NCBI GenBank assembly: GCA_963708625.1 | Contig: CAVPSV010000004.1 | Coordinates: forward strand, 248,001-312,000 | DNA length: 64,000 nucleotides | Source: DASXIF01 sp036498145 | Lineage (GTDB): Bacteria; Actinomycetota; Actinomycetes; Mycobacteriales; Jatrophihabitantaceae | Reading direction: 5' to 3' | Shown: in pieces, positions 45,068 to 52,758 of the stretch | Layout of the letters: the number at the start of each line of letters is the position of its first letter | Numbering within the stretch: the first letter of the stretch is position 1 | The notes under the pieces: model-generated | The model's database searches: none | What the model was told of the DNA's origin: nothing | The model's input: only the letters and a program-made list of their open reading frames with translations | Made by a program: the position numbers and the translations under genes

Positions 45068-46147
45068 GTGCCGAAAATAGTCCTGAAACGAGACCATGGC
45101 CCGGACACTCGACCAGGCCAGGCACTCAACGCCGACGATCTCGCTGAGCTAGCCGCGGAGGTCCTGGGTTCGAGCCCTTATCCCGCGCTGGTGCTCGAGG
45201 TTCCATCGCAGCGGATCGTCGCCGCTGGGCCGGGCGCTGCGCGATTGCTCGATCCGACGGGCGCCCCAGTCGTCAACCATCTGCTGGAGGAGTTCACCGC
45301 CGACCAGCCGATGGTGGGCACGGACCTGCTGGCCGGGGGCCGACTGAACGGCTTCGAGTCCTTCCGAGTGCTGCGGCGCGCTCGCGGTGCGGGCGTGAAG
45401 GTCCGAATGTGGGTGCGCACGTTCGAGCGGCAGCCTCCGTCCCGGCTCGTGCTGGTGGTACTGATCGCCGATCGGATCGCCGGGAAAGCAGTCGCGTTAG
45501 CAACGCCGGAACCGCCGCCCCGCACACCCGCGGTCGTGGGCACGATCAACGCGGAGCTGTGTATCGAACGAATCAGCGGCGACGCCGCGGAATTGTTCGG
45601 TGTGCCAATGGACCGCCTGCTCGGCCAGCCGGTCGCGAACTTCGTCGCCGGCATGGATCGCGATGTCCTCTCCGCCGCTTTCGAGGCGGCGACGGCAGGG
45701 ACGAACGGCGTCACCGTCACCGTCGACATCGAGGTTCCCGCCGACGACGGAACCAGCCACGAGATGGGATGCGAGGTGCTGCTCCTGCCGCTCGACCCGG
45801 CGCCGAGCTGTGTATTCGTGCTGCTACCGACGCAACTGGATCCAACACCGCATGCGGCAGAGAGCCTGCCGGCGATCCTTGCTCGCTTCGGTGCGGGGGC
45901 CGAGATCGCCCACCTCGCCCACGGCGTGTTCAGCGGCACGACCGAGCGCGACGTCCCCGGCCTCGGCACGCTGACGACACGGGAACTCGAGATCGTCGGG
46001 CAACTGCTGGACGGCAACCGTGCCCCGGCGATCGCCACCAAGCTCTTCCTGACGCCGTCCACCGTCCGCAACCACCTCGCCGCCGTATTCGCGAAGCTCG
46101 GCGTCCACTCCCAGCAGCAGCTGGTCAACCTGTTCCGGCGGGCGTGA
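45068..46147 (+). CDS. LuxR-type regulator with PAS-like domains
   Basis: A 359-residue regulator. Two PAS-like modules are suggested, at about residues 30-150 (SPYPALVLEVPSQRIVAAGPGAARLL) and 155-270 (AELCIERISGDAAELFGVPMDRLLGQPVANFVAGMDRD). The C-terminal LuxR helix-turn-helix is LTTRELEIVGQLLDGNRAPAIATKLFLTPSTVRNHLAAVFAKLGVHSQQQL. It starts with GTG at 45068. It precedes the surface-protein cluster 46409-50468 in the same direction, and a 12-bp palindrome lies just after its stop. Control of that cluster is an inference. Confidence 0.88.
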   Translation: MPKIVLKRDHGPDTRPGQALNADDLAELAAEVLGSSPYPALVLEVPSQRIVAAGPGAARLLDPTGAPVVNHLLEEFTADQPMVGTDLLAGGRLNGFESFRVLRRARGAGVKVRMWVRTFERQPPSRLVLVVLIADRIAGKAVALATPEPPPRTPAVVGTINAELCIERISGDAAELFGVPMDRLLGQPVANFVAGMDRDVLSAAFEAATAGTNGVTVTVDIEVPADDGTSHEMGCEVLLLPLDPAPSCVFVLLPTQLDPTPHAAESLPAILARFGAGAEIAHLAHGVFSGTTERDVPGLGTLTTRELEIVGQLLDGNRAPAIATKLFLTPSTVRNHLAAVFAKLGVHSQQQLVNLFRRA

Positions 46148-46151
46148 TAGA

Positions 46152-46163
46152 CCGTCTAGACGG
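46152..46163. promoter_or_regulatory. Perfect 12-bp palindrome
   Basis: CCGTCTAGACGG lies four bases after the PAS-LuxR stop codon and about 245 bases upstream of the DUF3494 gene. It could be a LuxR-type binding site or the foot of a terminator; it has no loop and no U-run. Confidence 0.35.
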
Positions 46164-46325
46164 ATATACCGGCACGCGTCACATACTGAACGCATGTTCT
46201 GGTATTAGCGGTCGAACGGAACGCTGCGACACATCGAAGCGCGCCTAGGCGCGTACCGCCACTGAGCGCTACCGCGCCCGCACCACGCAGAACATCCGGC
46301 GGAAACCCCTCTGCTCTCCCCCATG

Positions 46326-46396
46326 CCGCCGGAAACCTGGCGGCTCCCCCATACCGCCGGAAACCCGGCGGACCTGTCTCGCCTGCGAACCGCAGG
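46326..46396 (+). promoter_or_regulatory. Three hairpins in the leader of the DUF3494 gene
   Basis: Two near-identical hairpins, 46326-46343 and 46354-46371, repeat with a 28-bp period (CCGCCGGAAACC[TC]GGCGG, preceded by CCCCCAT). A third perfect hairpin, CCTGCG-AAC-CGCAGG, occupies 46382-46396 and is directly followed by the ribosome site GGAGG and the ATG at 46409. A partial copy of the first unit lies around 46294. Such an arrangement could control translation or transcript stability. It does not match a riboswitch consensus known to me. Confidence 0.5.
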
Positions 46397-46408
46397 CCGG
46401 AGGTTGAC

Positions 46409-47740
46409 ATGACGATCACCGCACTCGCTGCAATCCACAAGAAGCACAGGCTCGCCCGTCCCCTCGGTGCCGCTGCCGTCGCCGCGCTGGCCGGCGGCCT
46501 GGTGCTCATCCTGCCGTCGCTGACCACCAGCGCATCGGCCGCTACCGCGCCGGTCGGACTCGGCGTCGACGCAAGCTATTCCGTGCTTGGTGGCGAGACC
46601 GTCACCAATACCGGACCGACGGTGCTCGCGGGCGACCTCGGCGTCAGCCCCGGCACGGCGATCACCGGATTCCCGCCGGGCATCGTCTCTGGTACGACCC
46701 GTTCTGCCAATGCCCAAGTCGGCCTGGCCAAGGACGCGTTGCTGACGGCATGGAATGGTGCCGCCGGACGAGCGCCCAATACGTTGGTGTCCGGCGATCT
46801 CGTCGGGCAGACCCTCGTCCCCGGCGTCTACAAGTCCTCCGGCCCGCTTGCGGTGAGCGGCACGCTCACGCTGAACGCCCAGGGCAACCCTGCCGCCGTC
46901 TTCATCTTCCAGGTGGCCTCGACGTTGACGACCGCAACATCCAGCAACATCAGCATGATCAACGGCGCGCAAGCGTGTCACGTGTACTGGCAGATCGGCA
47001 GTTCCGCGACGCTGGGCACCACGTCGACGTTCAAGGGCACGATCCTGGCGCTCGCATCCATCACCGTCACCACCGGTGTCCAGGTCGAAGGCCGGGCGCT
47101 GGCGCACGACGGCGCGGTCACGCTGGACAGTGACGTGTTCACCAAGCCCGGTTGCGACACCGGCGGCGGCACGACGTCGCCCGTCACGACGACGCCGGTC
47201 ACTACTCCGGTGACGACGCCGGTCACCACACCCGTGACGACCCCCGTCACCACTCCGGTGACCACTCCGGTCACCACACCCGTGACGATCCCCGTCACCA
47301 CTCCGGTGACGACGCCGGTGACCACTCCGGTGACGACACCCGTCACTACGCCGGTGACCGTCCCGGTCATCACGCCCATCATCACGCGACCCGGTGGCAC
47401 GACGACAGCCACTAACACGACGCCTGCACTGGGCGGCGGGTTGGGCGGCGGCTCAGGTGGCGGCTCGGGCACCACGTCGACCACCGCATCGACCACCGCA
47501 TCGACCACCGCGGCGGCCGGCAACGTCTCCGCCACCACGACCAACGCAACCACCGCTCAGGCCGCGCACGCCGCGTCCGTTGCAGCGGCGGCACATTCGC
47601 GCCTGGCGAACACGGGCGTATCCGTGCCGCTAACCACCGCACTCGCGGTAGGCGCTGGGCTCCTTGCCGGCGGAATCGCCTTCCTGCTCTTCGGGACGCG
47701 CGGAACTCCGGCCCGCACCAAGGTTTCTCGTCGGCACTGA
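46409..47740 (+). CDS. DUF3494 ice-binding-like surface protein with LANTG sorting signal
   Basis: A 443-residue wall-anchored protein. The signal peptide spans about residues 1-44. The DUF3494 (ice-binding-like) domain covers about residues 45-245, with GTAITGFPPGIVSGTTRSANAQ and the ending STLTTATSSNISMINGAQACHVYWQIGSSATLGTTSTFKGTILALASITVTTGVQVEGRALAHDGAVTLD. A stalk of VTTP repeats follows (about 255-315), then a Gly/Thr/Ala-rich stretch. The C-terminus has LANTG, a hydrophobic helix and basic residues, the signal used by class E sortases (LAXTG). Many DUF3494 proteins bind ice, but adhesion roles are also known. Confidence 0.92.
   Translation: MTITALAAIHKKHRLARPLGAAAVAALAGGLVLILPSLTTSASAATAPVGLGVDASYSVLGGETVTNTGPTVLAGDLGVSPGTAITGFPPGIVSGTTRSANAQVGLAKDALLTAWNGAAGRAPNTLVSGDLVGQTLVPGVYKSSGPLAVSGTLTLNAQGNPAAVFIFQVASTLTTATSSNISMINGAQACHVYWQIGSSATLGTTSTFKGTILALASITVTTGVQVEGRALAHDGAVTLDSDVFTKPGCDTGGGTTSPVTTTPVTTPVTTPVTTPVTTPVTTPVTTPVTTPVTIPVTTPVTTPVTTPVTTPVTTPVTVPVITPIITRPGGTTTATNTTPALGGGLGGGSGGGSGTTSTTASTTASTTAAAGNVSATTTNATTAQAAHAASVAAAAHSRLANTGVSVPLTTALAVGAGLLAGGIAFLLFGTRGTPARTKVSRRH
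47183..47378. repeat. Tandem repeat encoding VTTP stalk
   Basis: A 12-base unit (gtgacgacgccg and variants such as gtcaccactccg) repeats about sixteen times inside the DUF3494 gene and encodes a Val-Thr-Thr-Pro stalk. Repeat number is likely to vary between strains. Confidence 0.9.
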
Positions 47741-47753
47741 CATCGCCGAGAAG

Positions 47754-47784
47754 TGGCAGCGACGGGAATTCACCGTCGCTGCCA
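47754..47784 (+). terminator. Strong hairpin after the DUF3494 gene
   Basis: TGGCAGCGACGG pairs perfectly with CCGTCGCTGCCA around a 7-base loop, 14 bases after the stop codon. There is no U-run, as is usual in high-GC actinomycetes. Confidence 0.75.
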
Positions 47785-47845
47785 GGTCCGAGGCAGAGGC
47801 AACCGCCGCTGTTGGTGCACATCAATCAGATCGGAAGTACGTGCC

Positions 47846-48325
47846 ATGACAAGATTCAGTAGAAGGACCAAGCGCCTGTCGATCCTGGTAGCGGCGGTCG
47901 CCGTCGTCGCTCTCGGCGGCGGCCTGGCGTACGCATACTGGACCGCGGGCGGTTCGGGAACGGGCTCTGCGACCACCGGCACCAGCGCCGGCTTCACGAT
48001 CGCCTCGACTGCGCCAACGGGTGGGCTGCTGACGCCGGGTGGCGTGACCGACACCGTCGCATTCACCGTGACGAACCCAGGTCCCGGCGTCCAGCACCTG
48101 AGCAACGTCGCGGTCAGCATCGCGGGGCCGACCGGTACCGCGTGGACCGCGGTCTCCGGCTGCTCCGCGCTGGACTACACGGTCGGTACGCCTGCGATCA
48201 CCTACGCCGACATCGCCCAAGGCGCCTCGGCAGCGGGCACGGTGACCATCACGATGAACAACCTGGCCACCAACCAGGACGCCTGCAAGGGCGTGACAGT
48301 GCCGCTGTACTTCCTCGCTAGCTAA
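47846..48325 (+). CDS. SipW-type signal-peptide surface protein (TasA/camelysin-like)
   Basis: A 159-residue exported protein. The start MTRFSRRTKRLSILVAAVAVVALGGGLAYAYWTAGG carries the AYWT feature of SipW-cognate signal peptides. The mature part is a beta-sandwich with a CSALDYTV...NLATNQDACKGV pattern. The same C-terminal pattern occurs in the gene at 49869 (CKASDYVV...ASNQDACQGA), so the two are paralogues. Possible roles are matrix fibre or cell-surface coat. It is flanked by strong terminators on both sides, so it is probably its own transcript. Confidence 0.82.
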   Translation: MTRFSRRTKRLSILVAAVAVVALGGGLAYAYWTAGGSGTGSATTGTSAGFTIASTAPTGGLLTPGGVTDTVAFTVTNPGPGVQHLSNVAVSIAGPTGTAWTAVSGCSALDYTVGTPAITYADIAQGASAAGTVTITMNNLATNQDACKGVTVPLYFLAS

Positions 48326-48335
48326 GTGCAGTGCC

Positions 48336-48368
48336 CGTGGGTGGTGCCGCACGTCGGCACCACCCACG
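48336..48368 (+). terminator. Strong hairpin terminator
   Basis: A perfect 14-bp stem (CGTGGGTGGTGCCG with its complement) around the loop CACGT lies ten bases after the stop of the SipW-type gene. It is followed by a short pyrimidine stretch (GTCTTTCC). Confidence 0.85.
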
Positions 48369-48440
48369 AGGTCTTTCCATCTGTGTGAATCTCCACGACA
48401 GCCGGGGCAGCCATGCCCCTGGTGAAGGGCGGGTGCCGGC

Positions 48441-49853
48441 ATGAGGTTCCGGATGCACCGCGCCGCGTTCATCTACCTCGCCCTGTTCACGCTCGCCATC
48501 CTCGCTGCCGCGCCAGCCGGTGCGTATTGGCATGCGACCGGATTCGGTACGGGCTTCGGCATCACCTCGACGTTGGCCGCCCCCACCGCCGTCACCGTGC
48601 CGGCGACCAGCACGGCAACCGTCGCCGTCAGCTGGACCGCGTCGACCGGATCGCCCACGCCGACCGGTTACTTCGTCGTTCGCACCGCCGCGGGTATCTC
48701 GACGCCGGCGTGCGCGAGCAGCCAGACCACGCTCATCACCGGCACCTCGTGCAGCGACACGGCAGTCGCGGACGGGACGTACACCTACGTCGTCACCGCC
48801 GTGTACCGGTCCTGGACCGCCGCGAGCATCGCAAGTAGCAGCGTCACCGTCCTCAGCGCGACTCACCTGACCTTCTCGGTGCAGCCGAGCAACGCCGCGT
48901 CGACGGTTGCCATCACGCCGTCGATCCAGGTGCGGCTGCTCAGCGCCGCCGGCGGAAACGTCCTGGTCGCGAATGTCTCGGTGACCGTCGCCATCGGCAC
49001 CAACCCGAGCGTCGGCGTGCTGTCCGGCACGTCGACCGCACTCACCAATGCCAGCGGGGTCGCCACGTTCGCCGGTCTGTCCATCGACAAGGCCGGCGCC
49101 GGCTACACGCTGACGGCCAGCAGCACCGGACTCACCGGTACTACCAGCAGCACGTTCACGATCACGGTGGGAGTTGCCACCCAGCTGGCGTTCGTCACGT
49201 CACCCACCGACTCGTTCGCCAAGTGGGCCTTCTACAGCCAGCCGGTCGTGGTGGTCGAGGACGCCGGCGGAAACACGGTCACGTCGAGCGTTGTCTCGGT
49301 CACGATGACCATCACCACAGCGGCAGGCGCCGTGTTGACCTGCCCGGCCACGTCGGCGGTCGCCGGCATCGCCACCTTCAGCGGCTGCTCGATCGACAAG
49401 GTCGGCACCTACACGTTGACTGCGAGTTCCGGCAGCCTCACTGCCGCGATCAGCAGCTCGTTCGCCATCGTCGCCGCGCCGACGCACCTGGCCTGGAACA
49501 ACTGGACGACCGCCGGGTGTAATCCGGGCACCGGCACCTCGTTCGCGCTCCACTTCGATTGCGGCCTGCTCGGCGGAGGTATCTTCACCTCGTATGTGAG
49601 CCTGAGCGACAGCAGCAACAACGTGCTGACGAACCTCGGCCCCGCGATCACGGTGACTCTGGCCGCGGCTCACGGATCCGTGAGCGCCTCGACCGTCACC
49701 ATCGCGCACGGGCAGCAGCAGTCGAGCACCACCTCGACGTTCACCCCCTCCTACGTGCTCGTACTCCAGACGACGGACACCGTCACCGCCACCGACCCCA
49801 CCGCGCCGACGACGCTCACGTCGGCAACGACAGTCCTGCACACCCTGCTCTGA
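48441..49853 (+). CDS. Secreted fibronectin/Ig-like repeat protein
   Basis: A 470-residue exported protein. The signal peptide MRFRMHRAAFIYLALFTLAILAAAPAGAYWHATG again has an AYW motif at the cleavage region, like the neighbouring SipW-type protein. A fibronectin type III-like domain follows (APTAVTVPATSTATVAVSWTASTGSPTPTGYFV). Two Ig-like invasin-type domains come next (ATHLTFSVQPSNAAS..., VATQLAFVTSPTDSF...), each with a GVATFxGxSIDKxGxYTLTASS ending. The last domain has two Cys (AGCNPGTGTSFALHFDCGLLG). No sorting signal is present. Probably a surface or matrix component. Confidence 0.82.
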   Translation: MRFRMHRAAFIYLALFTLAILAAAPAGAYWHATGFGTGFGITSTLAAPTAVTVPATSTATVAVSWTASTGSPTPTGYFVVRTAAGISTPACASSQTTLITGTSCSDTAVADGTYTYVVTAVYRSWTAASIASSSVTVLSATHLTFSVQPSNAASTVAITPSIQVRLLSAAGGNVLVANVSVTVAIGTNPSVGVLSGTSTALTNASGVATFAGLSIDKAGAGYTLTASSTGLTGTTSSTFTITVGVATQLAFVTSPTDSFAKWAFYSQPVVVVEDAGGNTVTSSVVSVTMTITTAAGAVLTCPATSAVAGIATFSGCSIDKVGTYTLTASSGSLTAAISSSFAIVAAPTHLAWNNWTTAGCNPGTGTSFALHFDCGLLGGGIFTSYVSLSDSSNNVLTNLGPAITVTLAAAHGSVSASTVTIAHGQQQSSTTSTFTPSYVLVLQTTDTVTATDPTAPTTLTSATTVLHTLL

Positions 49854-49868
49854 CATGGCGCCTGTGAC

Positions 49869-50468
49869 ATGACAGCTACTGCAGCGAGTTGCATCACCGT
49901 GGCGAACACCGGATTCCCGTTCGACCGGTTCGTCCTCATCGCCGCCATCTGCCTGGCCGCGGGCGCGCTGCTGCTACTGCTGGGCTGGGCGCACCGACGA
50001 GGGCGGGCGGTCGGCGTGGTCGCGCTCGTGGTTTTGGCTGTTGGCGCATCCGTGATTGCCGGTGCATCGGCAGCAAACGCGCAGCGGTGCGGGCCTAGCT
50101 CCGGGTCCGGGTCCGGGTCATCGCTGACGATCGTCCAGACGTCGACCAACATCGGCCTCGCACCGGCAGTGCAACCGGCCGGTGTCACCGGCCGCGTCAC
50201 CAACAGGGGCACTGCCGATGTGTACGTCGACTCGATCACCGTCGGCATCGTCGCGGTCGTGAAGACCGCCGGTGCCAGCGCCGGGGACTGCAAGGCCAGC
50301 GACTACGTGGTGACCAGACCGACGATGATCCTCCGCCGAACGCTGCACCCGAGCGAGTCAGCCACCTTCGGCGGCGCGGCCATCGGTTTCCGCAGCACCG
50401 CCAGTAACCAGGACGCGTGCCAAGGGGCTCTCGTCCGACTGCGATTCACCAGCTCGGTGCGGCGATGA
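49869..50468 (+). CDS. Membrane/surface protein, paralogue of the SipW-type protein
   Basis: A 199-residue protein. The first 45 residues (ITVANTGFPFDRFVLIAAICLAAGALLLLLGWAHRRGR) look like a C-terminal sorting signal (NTG, helix, basic end) placed at the N-terminus. A second hydrophobic segment (VGVVALVVLAVGASVIAGASAANAQ) has a signal-peptide-like cleavage site. The mature part matches the product at 47846 in its Cys-bearing core (DCKASDYVV, ASNQDACQGALVRLRF). It starts 16 bases after the previous gene. Its 3' end overlaps the convergent gene by about 110 bases. Confidence 0.75.
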   Translation: MTATAASCITVANTGFPFDRFVLIAAICLAAGALLLLLGWAHRRGRAVGVVALVVLAVGASVIAGASAANAQRCGPSSGSGSGSSLTIVQTSTNIGLAPAVQPAGVTGRVTNRGTADVYVDSITVGIVAVVKTAGASAGDCKASDYVVTRPTMILRRTLHPSESATFGGAAIGFRSTASNQDACQGALVRLRFTSSVRR

Positions 50469-51551
50469 GCCCAGGCCCACGACCCAGTCCGGGCTGGCGA
50501 CCTGGGACGACAGTTGGCTGCGGAACCGCCGGCTCAGCCGCGACCGCACATAGCGCGTGGCAACGACGTAGTTGATCACGATGACCCCCACCGAAGCGCA
50601 GGTCCACGCCAGCGCATTCAATCGGGCGTGCGGCGCGGAGAACGTCGTGGTGCCGAGCCGCAGGCACGCCACCGCAACCGTGGTGAACGCAACCACCGGC
50701 AACCAGGCCGGACGCCAGGCCCACGCGATCAGTGCCACCACTGCGGCCGCGATCAGCAGCCAGGTCGCCGGGCCTGCGAGCGCACGATTGAGCTGGACGT
50801 GATCGCCGGTCGGGTTCCAATAGAACATGGGTCGCGAGGTCAACCACGAGCGCGAGAGCGTCGGCGGAATGTCGCGCAACGACCACAACCTCCAGCCGAT
50901 CAGTGTGGCTGTGACAGCGAGCACCGCACCGGCGGTCACGAACCGTCGTCGCGGCGTCGGCGCCGGCACGATCGGCGTGACGGCAGCGCCGACACCCAGC
51001 ACGGCGAGCGTCGCCAGCAAGCCACCGGGCGGCCGCTGGTGATGCGTGAGCACGGCCAGCAGCGGAGCGAGAAACGCGAATGCGACCGCGATCAGGCCCA
51101 GTTCGCGGCACGCATGCACCGGGCCGAGCAGGTACATGGCCAGCAGCACCAGCCAGACGGCGTAGGTGGCAACGCCGACTGTCAGGAATGGGCCAAGGTC
51201 GTGACGCAGAAACAGATCCAGGTGGTACGGCGGCGTCCCGTCGCTGAGGCCGGGCACGCGAATTTCGCCGGCAAGCATCAAGAAGATCGACAGCGCGGAC
51301 CCGAGGACGATCGAAACCTGAGCGACGCGCAGCCGCACGTCGTCCGGGACCACGATGCCGACCAACCGCAGCCGCTCGCCGACGCCATGGAGGCCGACAT
51401 CCAGGCAGTCCGCGGCAGACGGGCGCGGCCGCCCGGCGGCCTCCGCCGAGTCGAGCAGCACTGCCAGTAGCTCGTCGCCGCGTCCATTTGCTCGCCATCG
51501 CCGCGGGTAACAACCCAGCAGGATCGCGTAGGTACGCGGCACAGCTGTCAC
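50358..51551 (-). CDS. PadR-linked multi-pass membrane protein
   Basis: A 397-residue membrane protein. The N-terminal 50 residues (YAILLGCYPRRWRANGRGDELLAVLLDSAEAAGRPRPSAADCLDVGLHG) are typical of actinobacterial membrane proteins that follow PadR genes. Eight or more hydrophobic helices come after it. The last 40 residues (SSPHRAGESQSDESPLARVLVTGGAAETDGRAAEGG) are polar and overlap the convergent gene 49869-50468, so this tail may be artificial or due to a frame error. GTG 51551. It follows the PadR gene by 41 bases. Confidence 0.8.
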   Translation of the reverse strand: MTAVPRTYAILLGCYPRRWRANGRGDELLAVLLDSAEAAGRPRPSAADCLDVGLHGVGERLRLVGIVVPDDVRLRVAQVSIVLGSALSIFLMLAGEIRVPGLSDGTPPYHLDLFLRHDLGPFLTVGVATYAVWLVLLAMYLLGPVHACRELGLIAVAFAFLAPLLAVLTHHQRPPGGLLATLAVLGVGAAVTPIVPAPTPRRRFVTAGAVLAVTATLIGWRLWSLRDIPPTLSRSWLTSRPMFYWNPTGDHVQLNRALAGPATWLLIAAAVVALIAWAWRPAWLPVVAFTTVAVACLRLGTTTFSAPHARLNALAWTCASVGVIVINYVVATRYVRSRLSRRFRSQLSSQVASPDWVVGLGSSPHRAGESQSDESPLARVLVTGGAAETDGRAAEGG

Positions 51552-51592
51552 GAGTGGCTCACGAATCGCTCATAACTCCAGCATGAAGACCG

Positions 51593-51925
51593 TCATACCT
51601 CAGCGGCGCGAGCCCTCAGTCGGCTCGCCGCCCGGGTAGCGTTCTCACGCATTCGGCGAACCTCGGCCTCGAGCACCCCAGCGCCGGCATCGGTCAGGTC
51701 GTAGTTTCGGCGCAGCCGGCCGTCCACGACTTCGGTGCCCACCTCGGTGATGAGTCCCTCGGACACGAGGCGGTCCAGCGCGGTGTAGAGCGTGCCGGCA
51801 CGCATGGTCACCCGCTCGGCCGAGATCGAGCGAACCTCGCGCATGATGCCGTATCCGTGCTGGGCGCCACCGGCCAGCGACGCCAGGATCAGGAAGGTCG
51901 ATTCTCGAATCTCGGGCTGCTTCAT
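51593..51925 (-). CDS. PadR-family transcriptional regulator
   Basis: A 110-residue winged-helix repressor: STFLILASLAGGAQHGYGIMREVRSISAERVTMRAGTLYTALDRLVSEGLITEV, then a wing (DGRLRRNYDLTDAGAGVLEAEVRRM). ATG 51925 is used because MKQPEIRES is the normal PadR beginning. It forms a PadR-membrane protein pair with the next gene, like the pair at 16826-17838. Confidence 0.92.
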   Translation of the reverse strand: MKQPEIRESTFLILASLAGGAQHGYGIMREVRSISAERVTMRAGTLYTALDRLVSEGLITEVGTEVVDGRLRRNYDLTDAGAGVLEAEVRRMRENATRAASRLRARAAEV

Positions 51926-51981
51926 GACCGGAGTGTAGGCGGAATATCCCTTACGCCGAGCTATATCGGGCACGGGTAGGC

Positions 51982-52019
51982 GGTCTCGGGCCGAGCACGT
52001 TGGTGCCCGGCCCGAGACC
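51982..52019 (-). terminator. Large hairpin downstream of the lectin gene
   Basis: GGTCTCGGGCCG pairs perfectly with its complement. Inside, GCAC pairs with GTGC around a 4-base loop after one mismatch. It lies between the lectin gene and the PadR gene, both on the minus strand, so it probably ends lectin transcription together with the smaller hairpin at 52043. Confidence 0.75.
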
Positions 52020-52042
52020 ACCCATTCAGGACGTCTCAATCA

Positions 52043-52059
52043 GGTGCCTGGCAGGCACC
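52043..52059 (-). terminator. Small hairpin directly after the lectin stop
   Basis: GGTGCCT-GGC-AGGCACC is a perfect 7-bp stem, 11 bases beyond the lectin stop codon on the minus strand. Confidence 0.55.
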
Positions 52060-52070
52060 AGCTCGAGGCG

Positions 52071-52523
52071 TCAGCACGGACCGTGGATGGCCGTGTTTCC
52101 CACATAGAAATACCCCGAGAGAATCGACACGTCGTACTGCGACCCGATCCACTTACCCGAGGTATTCGACGACCAGAGTGCACCTCCGGAGCTTGCGTAC
52201 ACGACGAAGTTGCCGTCCGACTGGTAGGACACGTGGGCGCCAGTGTGGCCATTCGTGTTGGACGCGAAGCACGCCGTTCCGGACGGATTGCGCATCACGA
52301 GATTTCCATCACCCTGCATGTTCAGGGTCCAACCACCGTTGAGCAGTCGCTCGCCGCCATTCATCCGGCAGGTACCGCACGCCGGCGGGAACGGGATGTC
52401 CCCGGAGTAGCTCGCGGCCTCGGCTGCCGGCGCCAGCAAGCCGATCACTATCGCGACCGATGCCAACACCATGATCAATTGCCACCATGACGGCAGCACA
52501 AATTTTTTGCGTGAAACGGGCAT
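52071..52523 (-). CDS. Secreted bulb-type (mannose-binding) lectin
   Basis: A 150-residue exported protein. The start MPVSRKKFVLPSWWQLIMVLASVAIVIGLLAPAAEA is a signal peptide. The rest is one B-lectin domain with its repeated QxDGNLV pattern: LNMQGDGNLVMRNPSG, VSYQSDGNFVVYASSGGALWSSNTSG. Such domains bind mannose or other surface sugars; in bacteria they occur in bacteriocins (putidacin/LlpA type) and surface proteins. Two Cys near the N-terminus (ACGTCRM) may form a disulfide with later Cys residues. Confidence 0.9.
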   Translation of the reverse strand: MPVSRKKFVLPSWWQLIMVLASVAIVIGLLAPAAEAASYSGDIPFPPACGTCRMNGGERLLNGGWTLNMQGDGNLVMRNPSGTACFASNTNGHTGAHVSYQSDGNFVVYASSGGALWSSNTSGKWIGSQYDVSILSGYFYVGNTAIHGPC

Positions 52524-52758
52524 GTCGATTCAGCCCTCCTGGAACCCTTCGGTTCCACATTGGGAGTGAGGAGTTGATTCGACGGCCGTCGGTGTCGGCG
52601 TAACACCGCGCAATAGGCACGGTCAAGGCATAGGGAGCTTTCCTAACGTCGCGCCCCGAACAGGAGTGACGCGATGCATCAGAAGTGCCGTCGTGAGGTA
52701 TATGTCTATGGCCTGTGTATACCTGGCCCGTGCGTACCGGATACCCTCAGCTACCGGG
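52524..52758. other. Intergenic region, nothing recognised
   Basis: The 235 bases between the acetate kinase stop and the lectin start (both minus strand) must hold the lectin promoter. I see no clear elements or repeats. Confidence 0.5.

Noticed and set aside
45160..45182. GGTTCGAGCCC resembles the T-arm of a tRNA
   Set aside because: It lies inside the PAS-LuxR coding frame, and no matching acceptor, D or anticodon arms surround it.
47183..47378. Regular repeats considered as CRISPR
   Set aside because: They are in-frame 12-base repeats encoding a VTTP protein stalk.
52071..52523. Lectin considered as a lectin-like bacteriocin (LlpA type)
   Set aside because: Only one B-lectin domain is present and known LlpA bacteriocins carry two; a plain secreted lectin is the safer call.
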